Positions 41,462 to 50,619 of a stretch of 64,000 bases of DNA are shown in pieces (the first letter of the stretch is position 1; every line of letters begins with the position of its first letter). The notes under the pieces were generated by a model. The model was not told where the DNA came from. It was given only the letters and a program-made list of their open reading frames with translations, and made no database searches. The stretch lies in the NCBI GenBank assembly GCA_965215035.1, contig OZ244040.1, positions 1,984,001-2,048,000 on the forward strand, read 5' to 3'. The DNA comes from Azophilus sp965215035. GTDB taxonomy: Bacteria > Pseudomonadota > Gammaproteobacteria > Pseudomonadales > Azotimanducaceae. Both the position numbers and the translations under genes were made by a program.

Positions 41462-41896
41462 GAAATGTTGCAATGGTCATTTGTGCAAGTGGCCTATTTT
41501 GGGCCCATGTACGGACAGACGCGCCATTTTGTGTCGCTGGCTCCACAGGAAGGTAATGAGTATGCCCGGGAGCGCTATACGTCCGAGGCCTATCGTCTGC
41601 TCGATTTGCTGGAGACTCGGCTCAGCGAAACCACGTACGTGGGTGGTGATGCGTTTTCCATTGCTGATATTGCTATGTTCCCGGGTATAGAGTTCCACCT
41701 GCGAGAAACGCTTAAACTTGGTGACAGACCAAATACTGCACGCTGGGTAAAGGCAATGGAAGGGCGTGATAGTTGGAGCCGGGTAAAAGTCATCGTAGGA
41801 AAAATTCTTGAGAAGGACTACGAGAAAGCTGAAAACATTACAGAAGATCAAATGGACAGGATGTTTGGTCGTGGCAAGTACGCCAGAACCTGCTGA
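41462..41896 (+). pseudogene. glutathione S-transferase, C-terminal part only
   Basis: The frame encodes MLQWSFVQVAYFGPMYGQTR, LLDLLETRLSETTYVGGDAF, SIADIAMFPGIEFH and RMFGRGKYARTC, the helical C-terminal domain of a GST. It matches the intact GST at 62912-63628 block by block (QWLFFQASSLGPMCGQ, GDSFTVADVAAFPG, FFGRGAYAKYV). The N-terminal thioredoxin-like glutathione-binding domain is absent; the sequence just before is the broken end of receptor 3. No function expected. Confidence 0.85.
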
Positions 41897-41993
41897 CCTG
41901 CCCGGAGAGGGGAGAAGGTTGCTAAATCCAATGGCTCTCTCTAATAGTTGTCGTCCAACTACACTTTGACCACAACTTCGCCGGGTCAATTTC

Positions 41994-42365
41994 TTATTGA
42001 GCAATTCTGTTAAGTTTTACTGGAATGGCTGACATTCGTGCCATACCGGTAATAGGATCACAGTCGTGATCGGTGGAAATCAGTTGCGACACATTGGAGC
42101 CGACTGTCTCCCAGTTATCCTCTGCTGCTGAAAAACCCCCAAAACAATGGGCCATGGAGACAACGCCTTTGCGCATACGGTCGTCTTTCTTCACTGCCGC
42201 CCGGATCTGCCCATCTTCCGATTCAATCTGTATCAGCTCATTGTCTGCAAGTGCCAACGCAGACATATCCTCAGAATGCATAAACAGCGGGTTACTGTTA
42301 TCCCCCCGCGGGTAGTTCTGGCACATGGAATTCATCATATTTTTTAGCGTGTAGCTAAATAACAC
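41994..42365 (-). pseudogene. molybdopterin oxidoreductase, C-terminal fragment
   Basis: Encodes CQNYPRGDNSNPLFMHSEDM, QIESEDGQIRAAV, VVSMAHCFGGF, VSQLISTDHDCDPITGMARM and SAIPVKLNRIAQ. This is the C-terminal dinucleotide-binding domain of a Mo/W-bisPGD enzyme, matching the end of the intact gene at 14638-16845 (NPLYMCPSDM, SISHSFGG, DPVSGMPRMSALPVNL). Only about 110 of roughly 730 residues remain. Codon use is AT-richer than the intact paralogue, so it came from another lineage rather than a local duplication. Confidence 0.85.
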
Positions 42366-42950
42366 CTATGCTTTAACTGTCCAAGTTAATGCTGAAAAAG
42401 CGACTTATCCCTCAAAAATTGTCACAATTCTCCTTTGGTTTAATTTGTTAGTGCCTCTTTACTTGATTGCTCCCGTAGTCTTCCCCATTAACCGGACAAG
42501 CTAAAACTGGAGTTTTCTGGCATGTTGACCATTTTAACGAGGCGATAAGGCCAAGCAAAACAAGCGCTTGGGCACAGGAGTCCTCTTATAACACCATCGT
42601 CGTTAAGAAGCCTGTTTTTTCGGTGCGATCAACGACTTGCGTCAATGAGTGATCTTGTAACGCACGCCATCTCCGTCGCCCATAGCCGGGGTTGGCGGCC
42701 CGCCAGGCGCGCACCCGGGCCACGAGCTCGGGGCCGCGCATTCAGTCCTTTCACTACTCTTGTCGCCCTCACTACGTCCAATCACGAATAGGTCAGGCCA
42801 GTCGGCGGGTTATTGGCAGGTCGGTCGGGGCAGTATCACGGTGCGCTCTGTGGGGGAAACAGCATAAAACTGGCGCGATTGCATCATTCCCGCGTTCAGT
42901 ATCGCTGAATCCGATAAGCCCGGAGAGAGCCGCTGGCCGCGCACAACCAG
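42366..42950. other. AT-rich relic stretch and operon leader
   Basis: Lower GC to about 42680, then sharply GC-rich. Apart from the small frame at 42586-42741 nothing is recognisable. The 3' part should hold the promoter of the ten-gene operon beginning at 42951. Confidence 0.45.
42586..42741 (-). pseudogene. possible small-protein fragment
   Basis: A 51-codon frame (MRGPELVARVRAWRAANPG, then YGRRRWRALQDH). The block VRAWRAANPGY followed by ALQD resembles a short zinc-finger-like segment common in small hypothetical proteins near transposases, but the cysteines are not present here. It may be a chimeric remnant. Confidence 0.3.
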
Positions 42951-44150
42951 ATGACCACGCTGGAACTGAAGGATCGTGCCGCCATCTGCGGTGTCGGCCA
43001 TTCAGTGTATGGGCGCAAGCTGAATCGCAGCGCCATCGACCTGGCTGCCGACGCCATCGGCGGCGCGGCGGAAGACGCGGGGCTCGTCCCGGCGGACATC
43101 GACGGTTTGATCGTCAGCATGGGTACGCCCTACGGCGCCGATGCGGACACGCTGGCCCAGGTGCTCGGCCTCGACCTGAAGATGTACAGCCAGACCTGGG
43201 CGCATGGCCGCTTCGCCGCTACCTGCATTCAGCAGGCCGCCATGGCCGTTGCGGCGGGCATGGCCGACGTGGTGGCCTGCATGGCTTCCCTGAGCGTTTC
43301 CGGTGTGCGCCCCGGCCTGTCCACTGAACGGCGCAGACGCTCCGGAGGCCGCGGGCCGGACCGCGAGGCGGCGCGCGAAGGCGGGGGTGGGCATGGCCAG
43401 GACCCGGTGTACGGCATCGATGCGCCGGACCCGGGCGCCGCCATGGCCATCCAGGCGTACTTCGAGCGATACGGTGCCACCAGCCGCGACCTTGCCTCGG
43501 TTGCGGTTTCGTTTCGGCGCCACGCGTCGCTCAATCCCGCCGCGGTGAGGCGCGATCCCATCACCGTGGAGGATCACCAGGCATCGCGCCTGATGGCGGC
43601 GCCGCTGCGCCTGCTCGATTATCCGCAACTGGTGGATGGGGCGGCCTGCGTCCTCGTGGCCCGGGCGGAGCACGCCCGCGACCTGCGCAAGCCCGCGGTT
43701 CTGATCAGCGGTATGCAGCCGTTGCCCGCGGGGCGGGAGGAATTCATCTGGACGTACCCCGGATTCGGCGTCGCCCAGCAGGCCAGGCGACCCTACGAAG
43801 CGGGCATTCAGCCGGTTTACAGGATGGCGGACATGGATCGTTCCGCCATCGATGCGCTGTTCACCTACGACGGGTTTTCCTTCCTGGTGTGGATGGCCCT
43901 CGAGCGTTGGGGTTTCTGCAACCCGGGCGAAGCGCCTGCGTTCACCCAAAACGGGCGCATCGAATTCGATGGCGCGTTGCCGATGAACACCAGCGGCGGC
44001 AGCCTTTCCGAGGCTCACCTGATGGGTTGGAACCAGCAGGTGGAAATCGTCCGGCAATTGCGCGGCGGGTGTGGCGAGCGCCAGGTTCCCGGTGCGGAAG
44101 TCATTCAGTGGGCGAACGCGTACGGGGACTCGCTGATTTATCGGAGATAG
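42951..44150 (+). CDS. thiolase-like acyl-CoA acetyltransferase (SCP-x/lipid-transfer type)
   Basis: A 399-residue thiolase-superfamily protein. The start AAICGVGHSVYGRKLNRSAIDLAADAIGGAAEDAGL and MAVAAGMADVVACMASLS are typical of the SCP2-thiolase (lipid-transfer) branch. The nucleophilic Cys is expected near residue 90 (AATCIQQAAMAV). The C-terminus has NTSGGSLSEAHLMGWNQQV, with the GG..SEAHLxG pattern replacing the usual GGAxALGHPxG. Paired with a DUF35 protein, as is usual for this branch, which acts in side-chain degradation of steroids and related compounds. Part of a ten-gene operon. Confidence 0.9.
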   Translation: MTTLELKDRAAICGVGHSVYGRKLNRSAIDLAADAIGGAAEDAGLVPADIDGLIVSMGTPYGADADTLAQVLGLDLKMYSQTWAHGRFAATCIQQAAMAVAAGMADVVACMASLSVSGVRPGLSTERRRRSGGRGPDREAAREGGGGHGQDPVYGIDAPDPGAAMAIQAYFERYGATSRDLASVAVSFRRHASLNPAAVRRDPITVEDHQASRLMAAPLRLLDYPQLVDGAACVLVARAEHARDLRKPAVLISGMQPLPAGREEFIWTYPGFGVAQQARRPYEAGIQPVYRMADMDRSAIDALFTYDGFSFLVWMALERWGFCNPGEAPAFTQNGRIEFDGALPMNTSGGSLSEAHLMGWNQQVEIVRQLRGGCGERQVPGAEVIQWANAYGDSLIYRR

Positions 44151-44153
44151 CTG

Positions 44154-44576
44154 TTGAGCGCTGAGTACGAAAAGCCGCTGCCGGGCGTATCGAATCTGAA
44201 CCGGCCCTACTGGGAAGGGCTGGCCAGGCACGAGTTCAACCTGCCGCAATGCCATGGCTGCGGCCATGTCTGGTATCCGCCCGCTCCCTGGTGCCCGCGG
44301 TGTCATTCCCGCGACACCGGCTGGGCGGCAATGTCGGGCAGGGGGCGGGTGAATTCCTGGACGGTAGTCCACGTTACCGGGCTTCGCGGCTTTCGCGGGG
44401 ACGTTCCCTACAATGTCGCGGAAGTGACGCTCGATGAAGGTCCGCGGCTGATCACCAACCTCGTGGATGTCGAACCCGGGTCCATTCGTGTGGGCATGCC
44501 CGTCGAGATCCTGTATGACGATGTGGCGGCGGAACTCACGCTCGCCCGGTTCCGGCCGCTGGCTGCGACGCAATAG
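44154..44576 (+). CDS. DUF35 (Zn-ribbon plus OB-fold) acyl-CoA-binding protein
   Basis: A 140-residue protein starting at a TTG (44154) four bases after the thiolase stop, behind GGAGA. Zinc ribbon CHGCGHVWYPPAPWCPRC at about residues 33-50, with four Cys, then an OB-fold (GRVNSWTVVHVTGLRGF). DUF35 proteins form complexes with SCP2-type thiolases and with aldolases or hydratases that act on acyl-CoA, so this is the partner of the preceding gene. Confidence 0.94.
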   Translation: MSAEYEKPLPGVSNLNRPYWEGLARHEFNLPQCHGCGHVWYPPAPWCPRCHSRDTGWAAMSGRGRVNSWTVVHVTGLRGFRGDVPYNVAEVTLDEGPRLITNLVDVEPGSIRVGMPVEILYDDVAAELTLARFRPLAATQ

Positions 44577-44589
44577 GAGGTTGGCGGCA

Positions 44590-45540
44590 ATGCAACTCGG
44601 GCGTCTGGGTGTGTTCTTCCCGGTGGGTCAGTTGGGTTTCGAAGCCGCGGTAGCTTCTGCGCAACGCATCGAGCAACTGGGTTACGGCACGCTGTGGCAC
44701 AGCGACAGCACCGTGTTCGACCTGCCGGCAACGCTTGCCATGCTGTTTCAGCACACCGAGCGTTTGAATCTGGCGACGGCCGTTCTGGTGGTCTACGGAA
44801 GGCCGGCCTTCCTGGCGTCGGCGGTGGAACGGGCGCTGTGGGTGATGTCGGGGGGGCGTTTCGTGATGGGCATCGGCACGTCGGGCCGGGAATTCATCGA
44901 AGGCGTTCGCAAGCTGGAGTTTCAACCGCCGGTGAAGCTGTTGCGCGAGTATCTCGCCGAACTGCGGGCCGTTCCCGATTTCGAGGCGCTCGGTATGGAT
45001 GCGGACGACCCCCGGATCGCCGTCGGGAGCAGCGGGGCTGCACCGCGACTGATCGGGGCAATCGGTCCTAGGATGCTGAACCTGGTACGGGAATCCTGCG
45101 ATGGCACGCTGACCTACTCCATGCCGCCCGAGCACACGCGTTGGGCACGGGACGTGCTCGGAGGCGATAAACTGCTGGCCGTGGAGATGAAAGTGCTGCT
45201 GGAGCGGAATCCCGCGCGGGCCCGGGAGATCGCGCGCCAGGCCATGTTCCCGCACACGGAGTTGTCCGCGTTTTGCAATGCCTGGAAACGGCTAGGATTC
45301 AGCGATCGCGATTTCCTGGGCCGTGGCTCCGACCGCCTGGTCGATGCCGTTGTCGCCTGGGGCGGCGTCGCACACATCGAGCACAGAATTCAGGAATACA
45401 GGGATGCCGGTGCAGACCACGTCTGCCTGCAGCCGGTGTTTCCCGACAAAGCTCAGTTTGGAAAGGTGCATTGGGAAACCCTGGAATCCCTGGCGCCAAT
45501 GGACGATCGTGGGAGTAATCGAAGGGAGTTCGCAAAGTGA
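44590..45540 (+). CDS. LLM-class F420-type oxidoreductase
   Basis: A 316-residue luciferase-like protein from ATG 44590 behind AGGAGG. MQLGRLGVFFPVGQLGFEAA, GYGTLWHSDSTVFDLPATLA, LATAVLVVYGRPAFLASAVER and the signature GGRFVMGIGTSGREF are the family landmarks (TIGR03620-like). The paralogue at 16851 shares the (P/H)EHTRWxR and NAWKRLG/SAWKRLG blocks, so these two are closer to each other than to the one at 24168. Third gene of the ten-gene operon. Confidence 0.9.
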   Translation: MQLGRLGVFFPVGQLGFEAAVASAQRIEQLGYGTLWHSDSTVFDLPATLAMLFQHTERLNLATAVLVVYGRPAFLASAVERALWVMSGGRFVMGIGTSGREFIEGVRKLEFQPPVKLLREYLAELRAVPDFEALGMDADDPRIAVGSSGAAPRLIGAIGPRMLNLVRESCDGTLTYSMPPEHTRWARDVLGGDKLLAVEMKVLLERNPARAREIARQAMFPHTELSAFCNAWKRLGFSDRDFLGRGSDRLVDAVVAWGGVAHIEHRIQEYRDAGADHVCLQPVFPDKAQFGKVHWETLESLAPMDDRGSNRREFAK

Positions 45541-46088
45541 TTTCCGGAGCCGTTCGAAGGTTTGCTGCCAGCCTCTGCGCGAGCAGTTTGCTGTGTACGG
45601 GATCGCTCGTCGCCGAGGAGGCCGATCCTCACTTTGCCTTCCTGAAATCCCTTGAGGGGCGTTGGGTGGTGACCACCGGGCGTGAGCACCTTCCGCTCAC
45701 CGGCGAGGAGGCCGCGATTCCCGAGGTGATCTGGGAGTACAGAATAACCGCCAACGGACATGCGCTCACCGAGACGATCATGGTCGGGACCAGTCAGGAA
45801 ATGTTCACCGTTTACCACATGAACGGCGGCCGCGTGGAGGGCACGCACTACTGCACGTTCAACAACCAGCCGCGCTATGTGGCCGCCACACCGTTCAACA
45901 AGGGAGGATATGCCCTGGTCTGCGACGGGCACGTCTCTAATGCTGCCTCGCACGACGACAATCACATGCACGCCATCGAGCATGAGTTGCTCGACGACGG
46001 CCGGCTCCGCGTCAACGCGCCGGGCTTCCACAACGGAGCCCTGATCGAAGCTCCCGACCTGTACCTGACGCGCAAAGCCGAACAGTAG
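45537..46088 (+). CDS. secreted protein of unknown function
   Basis: A 183-residue protein starting with GTG at 45537, overlapping the stop of the LLM gene (GTGA) behind AAGGGAG. The N-terminus has a Sec signal (basic start, ASLCASSLLCTGSLVA, likely cleavage after VA-EE), so it is probably periplasmic. The mature part has FAFLKSLEGRWVVTTGRE, EYRITANGHALTETIMVG and TVYHMNGGRVEGTHYC. The pattern of LEGRW and ALTET recurs in lipocalin-like DUF1579-type domains. No catalytic motif seen. It could bind or shuttle a hydrophobic substrate in the periplasm. Confidence 0.75.
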   Translation: MISGAVRRFAASLCASSLLCTGSLVAEEADPHFAFLKSLEGRWVVTTGREHLPLTGEEAAIPEVIWEYRITANGHALTETIMVGTSQEMFTVYHMNGGRVEGTHYCTFNNQPRYVAATPFNKGGYALVCDGHVSNAASHDDNHMHAIEHELLDDGRLRVNAPGFHNGALIEAPDLYLTRKAEQ

Positions 46089-46115
46089 GTCCGTTCATGC
46101 CAACCGACGATTCAA

Positions 46116-47108
46116 ATGGCGTTTGACCGGGATGCCTGGCGAGCTCAGGTAATCGAGGAAGCCCTCGATCCCGAGCTCAGGATCTGTGACGCGCACCATC
46201 ATCTGATGCGCCTTCGCAACTACAGCTACCTGCCCGACGATCTCATCGGCGATACGGCAACGGGCCACGATGTCGCCAGCACCGTGTTCGTGGAGTGCCA
46301 GGCGAGCTACCGGACCGGTGGACCGGATGAGCTGCGGCCCGTCGGCGAGACCGAGTTCATCGAAGAGTTGGTGGCGGCGGCAGCGGCCGGCGGAACGCGC
46401 GTCGCCGCCGGCATCGTGGCCTATGCGGATCTCAGGCTCGGCAAGGCCGTGCAGCCGGTACTCGAAGCGCACCTGAAAGCGAGCCCGCGATTCCGGGGCA
46501 TCCGCCAATCCGCGGCCTGGGACGGCAGCGGCCACATCCCCACCCACAGCGTCGTGCCCCCCGGGCTCTATCGAGACGCCGCGTTTCGCGAGGGATTTGC
46601 ATGCCTGGTCGAGCTCGACCTGTGTTTCGATGCCTGGCTGTTTCATCCGCAGCTTGCGGACCTCGAAGACCTTGCGATGGCGTTTCCCGGCGCGCGTATC
46701 GTCATCAATCACGCCGGGGGTTTGCTGGGGGTAGGGCCTTACGGGCGGCAAGCGGAGGAAGCGGGCTGGCGCAAGAGCATCGGCAAGCTCGCCGAGTTCC
46801 CCAACGTGTACATGAAGCTGGGCGGAATGACCATGCCCGCCTATTCGGGATTCGGCTGGCACAGGCAACCCGTGCCCCCGGATTCCGCGCAGCTCGCTAG
46901 AGCGACGGGGCCGTACTATCGCCACTGCATCGAACGGTTCGGCGCACAACGCTGCATGTTCGAGAGCAACTTCCCGGTGGACAAGACATCCTGCTCGTAC
47001 GCCGTGTTGTGGAACTCGTTCAAGCTGCTGAGCCGGGAGTACTCCCAAGGCGAACGTCAGCAGTTGCTGTGCGGCACGGCTGAACGATTCTATCGAATCG
47101 GCCGTTGA
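46116..47108 (+). CDS. amidohydrolase-family (lactonase-like) hydrolase
   Basis: A 330-residue TIM-barrel protein. Metal-binding HxH in RICDAHHHLM (residues about 24-33), then TVFVECQASYR, HPQLADLEDLAMAFPGARIVINHAGG with the central His, and CMFESNFPVDK in place of the usual GSDxP. Together these fit the amidohydrolase_2 branch of 2-pyrone-4,6-dicarboxylate lactonase and L-fuconolactonase. It would open a lactone or cleave a carboxylic-acid derivative. Its end overlaps the next gene's TTG start by 4 bp. Confidence 0.88.
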   Translation: MAFDRDAWRAQVIEEALDPELRICDAHHHLMRLRNYSYLPDDLIGDTATGHDVASTVFVECQASYRTGGPDELRPVGETEFIEELVAAAAAGGTRVAAGIVAYADLRLGKAVQPVLEAHLKASPRFRGIRQSAAWDGSGHIPTHSVVPPGLYRDAAFREGFACLVELDLCFDAWLFHPQLADLEDLAMAFPGARIVINHAGGLLGVGPYGRQAEEAGWRKSIGKLAEFPNVYMKLGGMTMPAYSGFGWHRQPVPPDSAQLARATGPYYRHCIERFGAQRCMFESNFPVDKTSCSYAVLWNSFKLLSREYSQGERQQLLCGTAERFYRIGR

Positions 47109-49555
47109 CACCGGGTCTGCCTGCCGTGCTGAGTCCATACCGCGTTCTCGACCTTGCGCACCGCGGCATGATCTGCGGCCAGATTCTGGCGGACCTGGGC
47201 GCTGACGTGATTGCCGTCGAACCGCCCGGCGGATCTCCGGCGCGCTCGCGCGGCCCGTTCGCCGGCTGTTCGCCCGACCCGGAGCGGTCGCTAAACTGGT
47301 GGGCATACGCCCGCAACAAGCGGGGAATCGTCCTGGATCTCGATACCGGAGCCGGGAGGGACGAACTCAAACGCCTGGTGGCGGGGGCACACTTCCTGAT
47401 CGAATCGGAAAGGCCTGGAGTCATGGCGAAACGGGGCCTGGATTACGAATCCCTCCAGGCAATCAATCCGGGGCTGGTCCATGTGTCCATCACCGCTTAC
47501 GGCCAGGACGGGCCGCGTGCCCAGGATGCGGCAACGGACCTGACGGCGCTGGCCTCGGGCGGGCTGCTGATTCTTTACGGCGACCGCGACCGCGCCCCGG
47601 TCCGCGTGAGCATTCCCCAGGCTTTCCACCACGCCGGCGCCGAAGCGGCCGTGGGCGCGTTGCTCGCCCACCACCAGCGCCTGCGCTCCGGGCTCGGCCA
47701 GCACGTCGATGTCTCGGCTCAGCAGGCGGTGACGCTGGCAACCCAGTCGGACATCATCTCCGCGGCGATCGGCGAGCAACCGCTCGAGCGTTGGGGCGGC
47801 GGTCTGGTGGCGGGACCGATGGTCATACGCAACGTCTATCCCGCCCGGGACGGGCACGTGACGATCACGCACATTTTCGGGTCTGCCGTCGGGCCGGCCA
47901 CGCGCAGGCTGATGGAGTTCGTTCACGACGAGGGCTTTTGCGATGCCGCGACGCGGGACAAGGACTGGATTCGCTACGGCAGGCTGGTGGCCCGTGGCGA
48001 GGAGCCGGTATCCGAGTTCGAGCGCGTCAAGGAGGCAGTGGCCGCCTGTACCGCGAGCAAGACAAAGGCGGAATTGTTTGCCGCCGCGATAGAACGGCGC
48101 CTGCTGCTCGCGCCCATTACGACGACCCGGGACATTCTCGAGAGCGAGCAGTTCCGCGCCCGCGGGTATCTCGTGGATGTCGAACGGAACGGCAATAGGG
48201 CCGTATTTCCCGGCCCCTTTGCGAAATTCGGTGCAACACCCATTCAGTACCGGCGGCCGGCACCGCGAATCGGAGAGCACACGGACGAAGTGCTCGGTGT
48301 TCCGGCCCGCCCCGCCGAATTTCCGGAGCCGACAGGTCAGTCGGACGACCTGCCCCTCGCCGGCGTCAAGGTGCTCGATTTCATGTGGGCGATCGCCGGC
48401 CCGGCTGCCATGCGTCTTCTGGCCGACTACGGCGCGACGGTGGTGCGCGTGGAATCGGCCAGGCATCCCGATGTATGCAGAACCCTTCGGCCCTTTCACG
48501 GTGGAGTTCCGGACGGCGAGGGATCCCTGGCCTTTCATGGCATGAACGTGGGCAAACGCATGATGACCCTCAATCTGTCGGTTCCGGAGGCGCGTTCGGT
48601 GGTGCGGGACCTGGTGCGCTGGGCCGATGTGGTCGCGGAGTCGTTCACGCCCCGCGCGCAAAAGAAGATCGGGCTCGATTACGCCTCCCTCCGCGAGGTG
48701 AAACCCGACCTCATCATGACTTCGAGTTGCCTGATGGGACAGACGGGCCCCCTCGCCGATTTTGCGGGTTACGGCAACCTGGCCGCCGGCATCACGGGGT
48801 TCTTCGACCTGACGGGATGGCCGGACAGGCCGCCCGCAGGGCCTTACAGTGCTTACACGGACTATGTGGCGCCGCGTTTCGTGGCCGCATCGATACTTGC
48901 CGCCCTCGAGCACCGCCGTCGGTCCGGCGAGGGGCAGCACATCGACTTGTCTCAGGCCGAGGCGTCACTGCACTTCCTGACGCCCGCGCTGCTCGACTTC
49001 AGCGCCAACGGCGTAGTGCAGAAGCGGGCCGGAAACGCGGACCCGCACATGGCGCCGCACGGCGTTTACCCGGCCCTCGGCGACGATGCCTGGGTGGCTA
49101 TAGCGGTGGAAGGCGATGGGCAGTGGACGGCAATGTGCGACCTGATGGGCAAGCCGGCGCTCGGCAAAGACCCACGGTTTGCGTCAGCATCCGCACGTCT
49201 GGAACGCCGGGACGAACTGGATATCCTAATGTCCGAATTCACGTCGATCCGGTCTGCCCGCGATGTCGAGTCGCTTCTGCAACAAGCGGGCATTGCCGCA
49301 AGCGCGGTGCTCAGGAGCGGGGAATCCATCGTCGATCCGCAACTCCTGCATCGCGGCCATTTCGTCCCTGTATCCGGCCCGCGGGGCCATGCCACGATGG
49401 TCGAGGCAGCGCGCGCCCGGCTTTCGCGCACCCCGGCCCGTGTGGAAGGAGAAGTGCCGTTGTTGGGTTTGCATACGAACGACGTGCTGACCGATATTCT
49501 CGGATACGACGATGAACGCATTGCGGCGCTCGCGATCGCGGGCGCATTGGAATGA
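47105..49555 (+). CDS. class III CoA-transferase, two-domain tandem fusion
   Basis: An 816-residue protein with two consecutive CaiB/BaiF domains: the first (YRVLDLAHRGMICGQILADLGADVIAVEPPGG, about residues 12-43) runs to about 400. The second (VKVLDFMWAIAGPAAMRLLADYGATVVRVES, from about 415) follows after a linker. The core motifs NKRGIVLDLDT and NVGKRMMTLNLSVPEAR, and QDGPRAQD versus QTGPLADFAGYGNLAAG, show that both halves keep the fold. The second seems the better-conserved active half. Normal family members have about 400 residues and work as interlocked dimers, so this may be a fused pseudo-dimer. It would activate an acid to its CoA ester. Start is TTG 47105; GTG at 47126 is an alternative. 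Confidence 0.93.
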   Translation: MTPGLPAVLSPYRVLDLAHRGMICGQILADLGADVIAVEPPGGSPARSRGPFAGCSPDPERSLNWWAYARNKRGIVLDLDTGAGRDELKRLVAGAHFLIESERPGVMAKRGLDYESLQAINPGLVHVSITAYGQDGPRAQDAATDLTALASGGLLILYGDRDRAPVRVSIPQAFHHAGAEAAVGALLAHHQRLRSGLGQHVDVSAQQAVTLATQSDIISAAIGEQPLERWGGGLVAGPMVIRNVYPARDGHVTITHIFGSAVGPATRRLMEFVHDEGFCDAATRDKDWIRYGRLVARGEEPVSEFERVKEAVAACTASKTKAELFAAAIERRLLLAPITTTRDILESEQFRARGYLVDVERNGNRAVFPGPFAKFGATPIQYRRPAPRIGEHTDEVLGVPARPAEFPEPTGQSDDLPLAGVKVLDFMWAIAGPAAMRLLADYGATVVRVESARHPDVCRTLRPFHGGVPDGEGSLAFHGMNVGKRMMTLNLSVPEARSVVRDLVRWADVVAESFTPRAQKKIGLDYASLREVKPDLIMTSSCLMGQTGPLADFAGYGNLAAGITGFFDLTGWPDRPPAGPYSAYTDYVAPRFVAASILAALEHRRRSGEGQHIDLSQAEASLHFLTPALLDFSANGVVQKRAGNADPHMAPHGVYPALGDDAWVAIAVEGDGQWTAMCDLMGKPALGKDPRFASASARLERRDELDILMSEFTSIRSARDVESLLQQAGIAASAVLRSGESIVDPQLLHRGHFVPVSGPRGHATMVEAARARLSRTPARVEGEVPLLGLHTNDVLTDILGYDDERIAALAIAGALE

Positions 49556-49580
49556 AACCATACCACGCAGGCAAGGGAAG

Positions 49581-50468
49581 ATGAATGCAGACGTCAGCCG
49601 CTGGGTTACACCGGAGCTGAAACAGGAACTCCATGACAACGGTGCGGTATGTGTGCGGGGTGTGCTCGACAGCGAATGGGTGACGCTCCTGGAGCTGGGT
49701 CTCGAACGCAACCGCGCCACGCCCGGGCCCTATACGTTCCGCAGCTACGCGGGAACGGACCGGGAGTTCTTCAACGACACCTGCAACTTCCATGTCATAC
49801 CCGAGTATCGCAACCTGCTCTACTACTCGCCCATTGCCGACATACTCGCCGAATTGATTGACTCAAGTGAGCTGTGGCTTTTTTTCGACAACTTCTTTCT
49901 CAAGGAGGGGCCGGCCGCGCCGACGATCTGGCACCAGGATGTGGAGCAGTTCATCTGCACGGGCAGTCAGCAGATCAACATGTGGCTGTCCCCCGATTCC
50001 CTGTCTGCCGAGGAGGCCCTCGCATTCGTCCGGGGCACGCATCTGGGCCCTGTCTACGACGGCCTTTCGCCCAAGGACATGGCGGATTTCATGAGTGCGC
50101 GGCAGAACCGCATCGATGCCCTGAGGGCCGGCCGCCGCGGCCGGGTGGGGCCACCCCATCCCGACTACGATCGGCCTGAATTCGCGGATCGAATCCTGGC
50201 CTGGGACGTTGAACCCGGCGATGGCCTGGTGTTCTTCAACACGACCGTTCATGGCCGAGCACCCATCCCCGAAGGCAAGGTTCGCCGCAGCTTCACGGCC
50301 CGCTGCTACGGCGACGATGTGGTCTATGCGCCACGTAGCGGCGCCCAGCCGCCGTTTCCCGGCATCGATCTCTTTGTCAAGGAAGGGGAACCGTTGCGGC
50401 ACCCGCACTACTTTCCGAAGCTGCGGCCCCTGGATATCGAGGCCGATCTATCCGGAGCAGCCAGATGA
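49581..50468 (+). CDS. phytanoyl-CoA dioxygenase family (PhyH) protein
   Basis: A 295-residue Fe(II)/2-oxoglutarate-type oxygenase from ATG 49581 (MNADVSRWVTPELKQELHDN). VTPELKQELHDNGAVCVRGVLDSEWV is the usual PhyH start. Iron ligands are likely His and Asp in WHQD (about residue 117) and the distal His in NTTVHGRAPIP, with an Arg in RRSFTARCYGD that would bind 2-oxoglutarate. It hydroxylates an alkyl, acyl-CoA or cyclic substrate. It follows the CoA-transferase in the operon, so a CoA-ester substrate is plausible. Confidence 0.9.
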   Translation: MNADVSRWVTPELKQELHDNGAVCVRGVLDSEWVTLLELGLERNRATPGPYTFRSYAGTDREFFNDTCNFHVIPEYRNLLYYSPIADILAELIDSSELWLFFDNFFLKEGPAAPTIWHQDVEQFICTGSQQINMWLSPDSLSAEEALAFVRGTHLGPVYDGLSPKDMADFMSARQNRIDALRAGRRGRVGPPHPDYDRPEFADRILAWDVEPGDGLVFFNTTVHGRAPIPEGKVRRSFTARCYGDDVVYAPRSGAQPPFPGIDLFVKEGEPLRHPHYFPKLRPLDIEADLSGAAR

Positions 50469-50619
50469 TGGGCAGTCCGAAGCCAGGCTCACAAAAGGGT
50501 GCGCTTTGTGACTCGAGTTGGGTCATTGGCGTAGGGACATCGGCTCATTTTTCGGAAAATGGGAGCATTTCGTCGAATGGAATGACAATCACAGCGGACC
50601 AGTGTGGAGCAGGGCAGGT

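Noticed and set aside
43002..44573. 523-codon minus-strand frame opposite thiolase and DUF35 genes
   Set aside because: It spans two real genes in antisense and encodes a low-complexity Arg/Pro/His-rich product.
46095..47306. 403-codon minus-strand frame opposite the amidohydrolase
   Set aside because: No start context or motif, and it crosses the boundary of two sense genes.
47291..48940. 549-codon minus-strand frame opposite the CoA-transferase
   Set aside because: Shadow frame produced by GC-rich third positions of a clearly recognisable two-domain gene.
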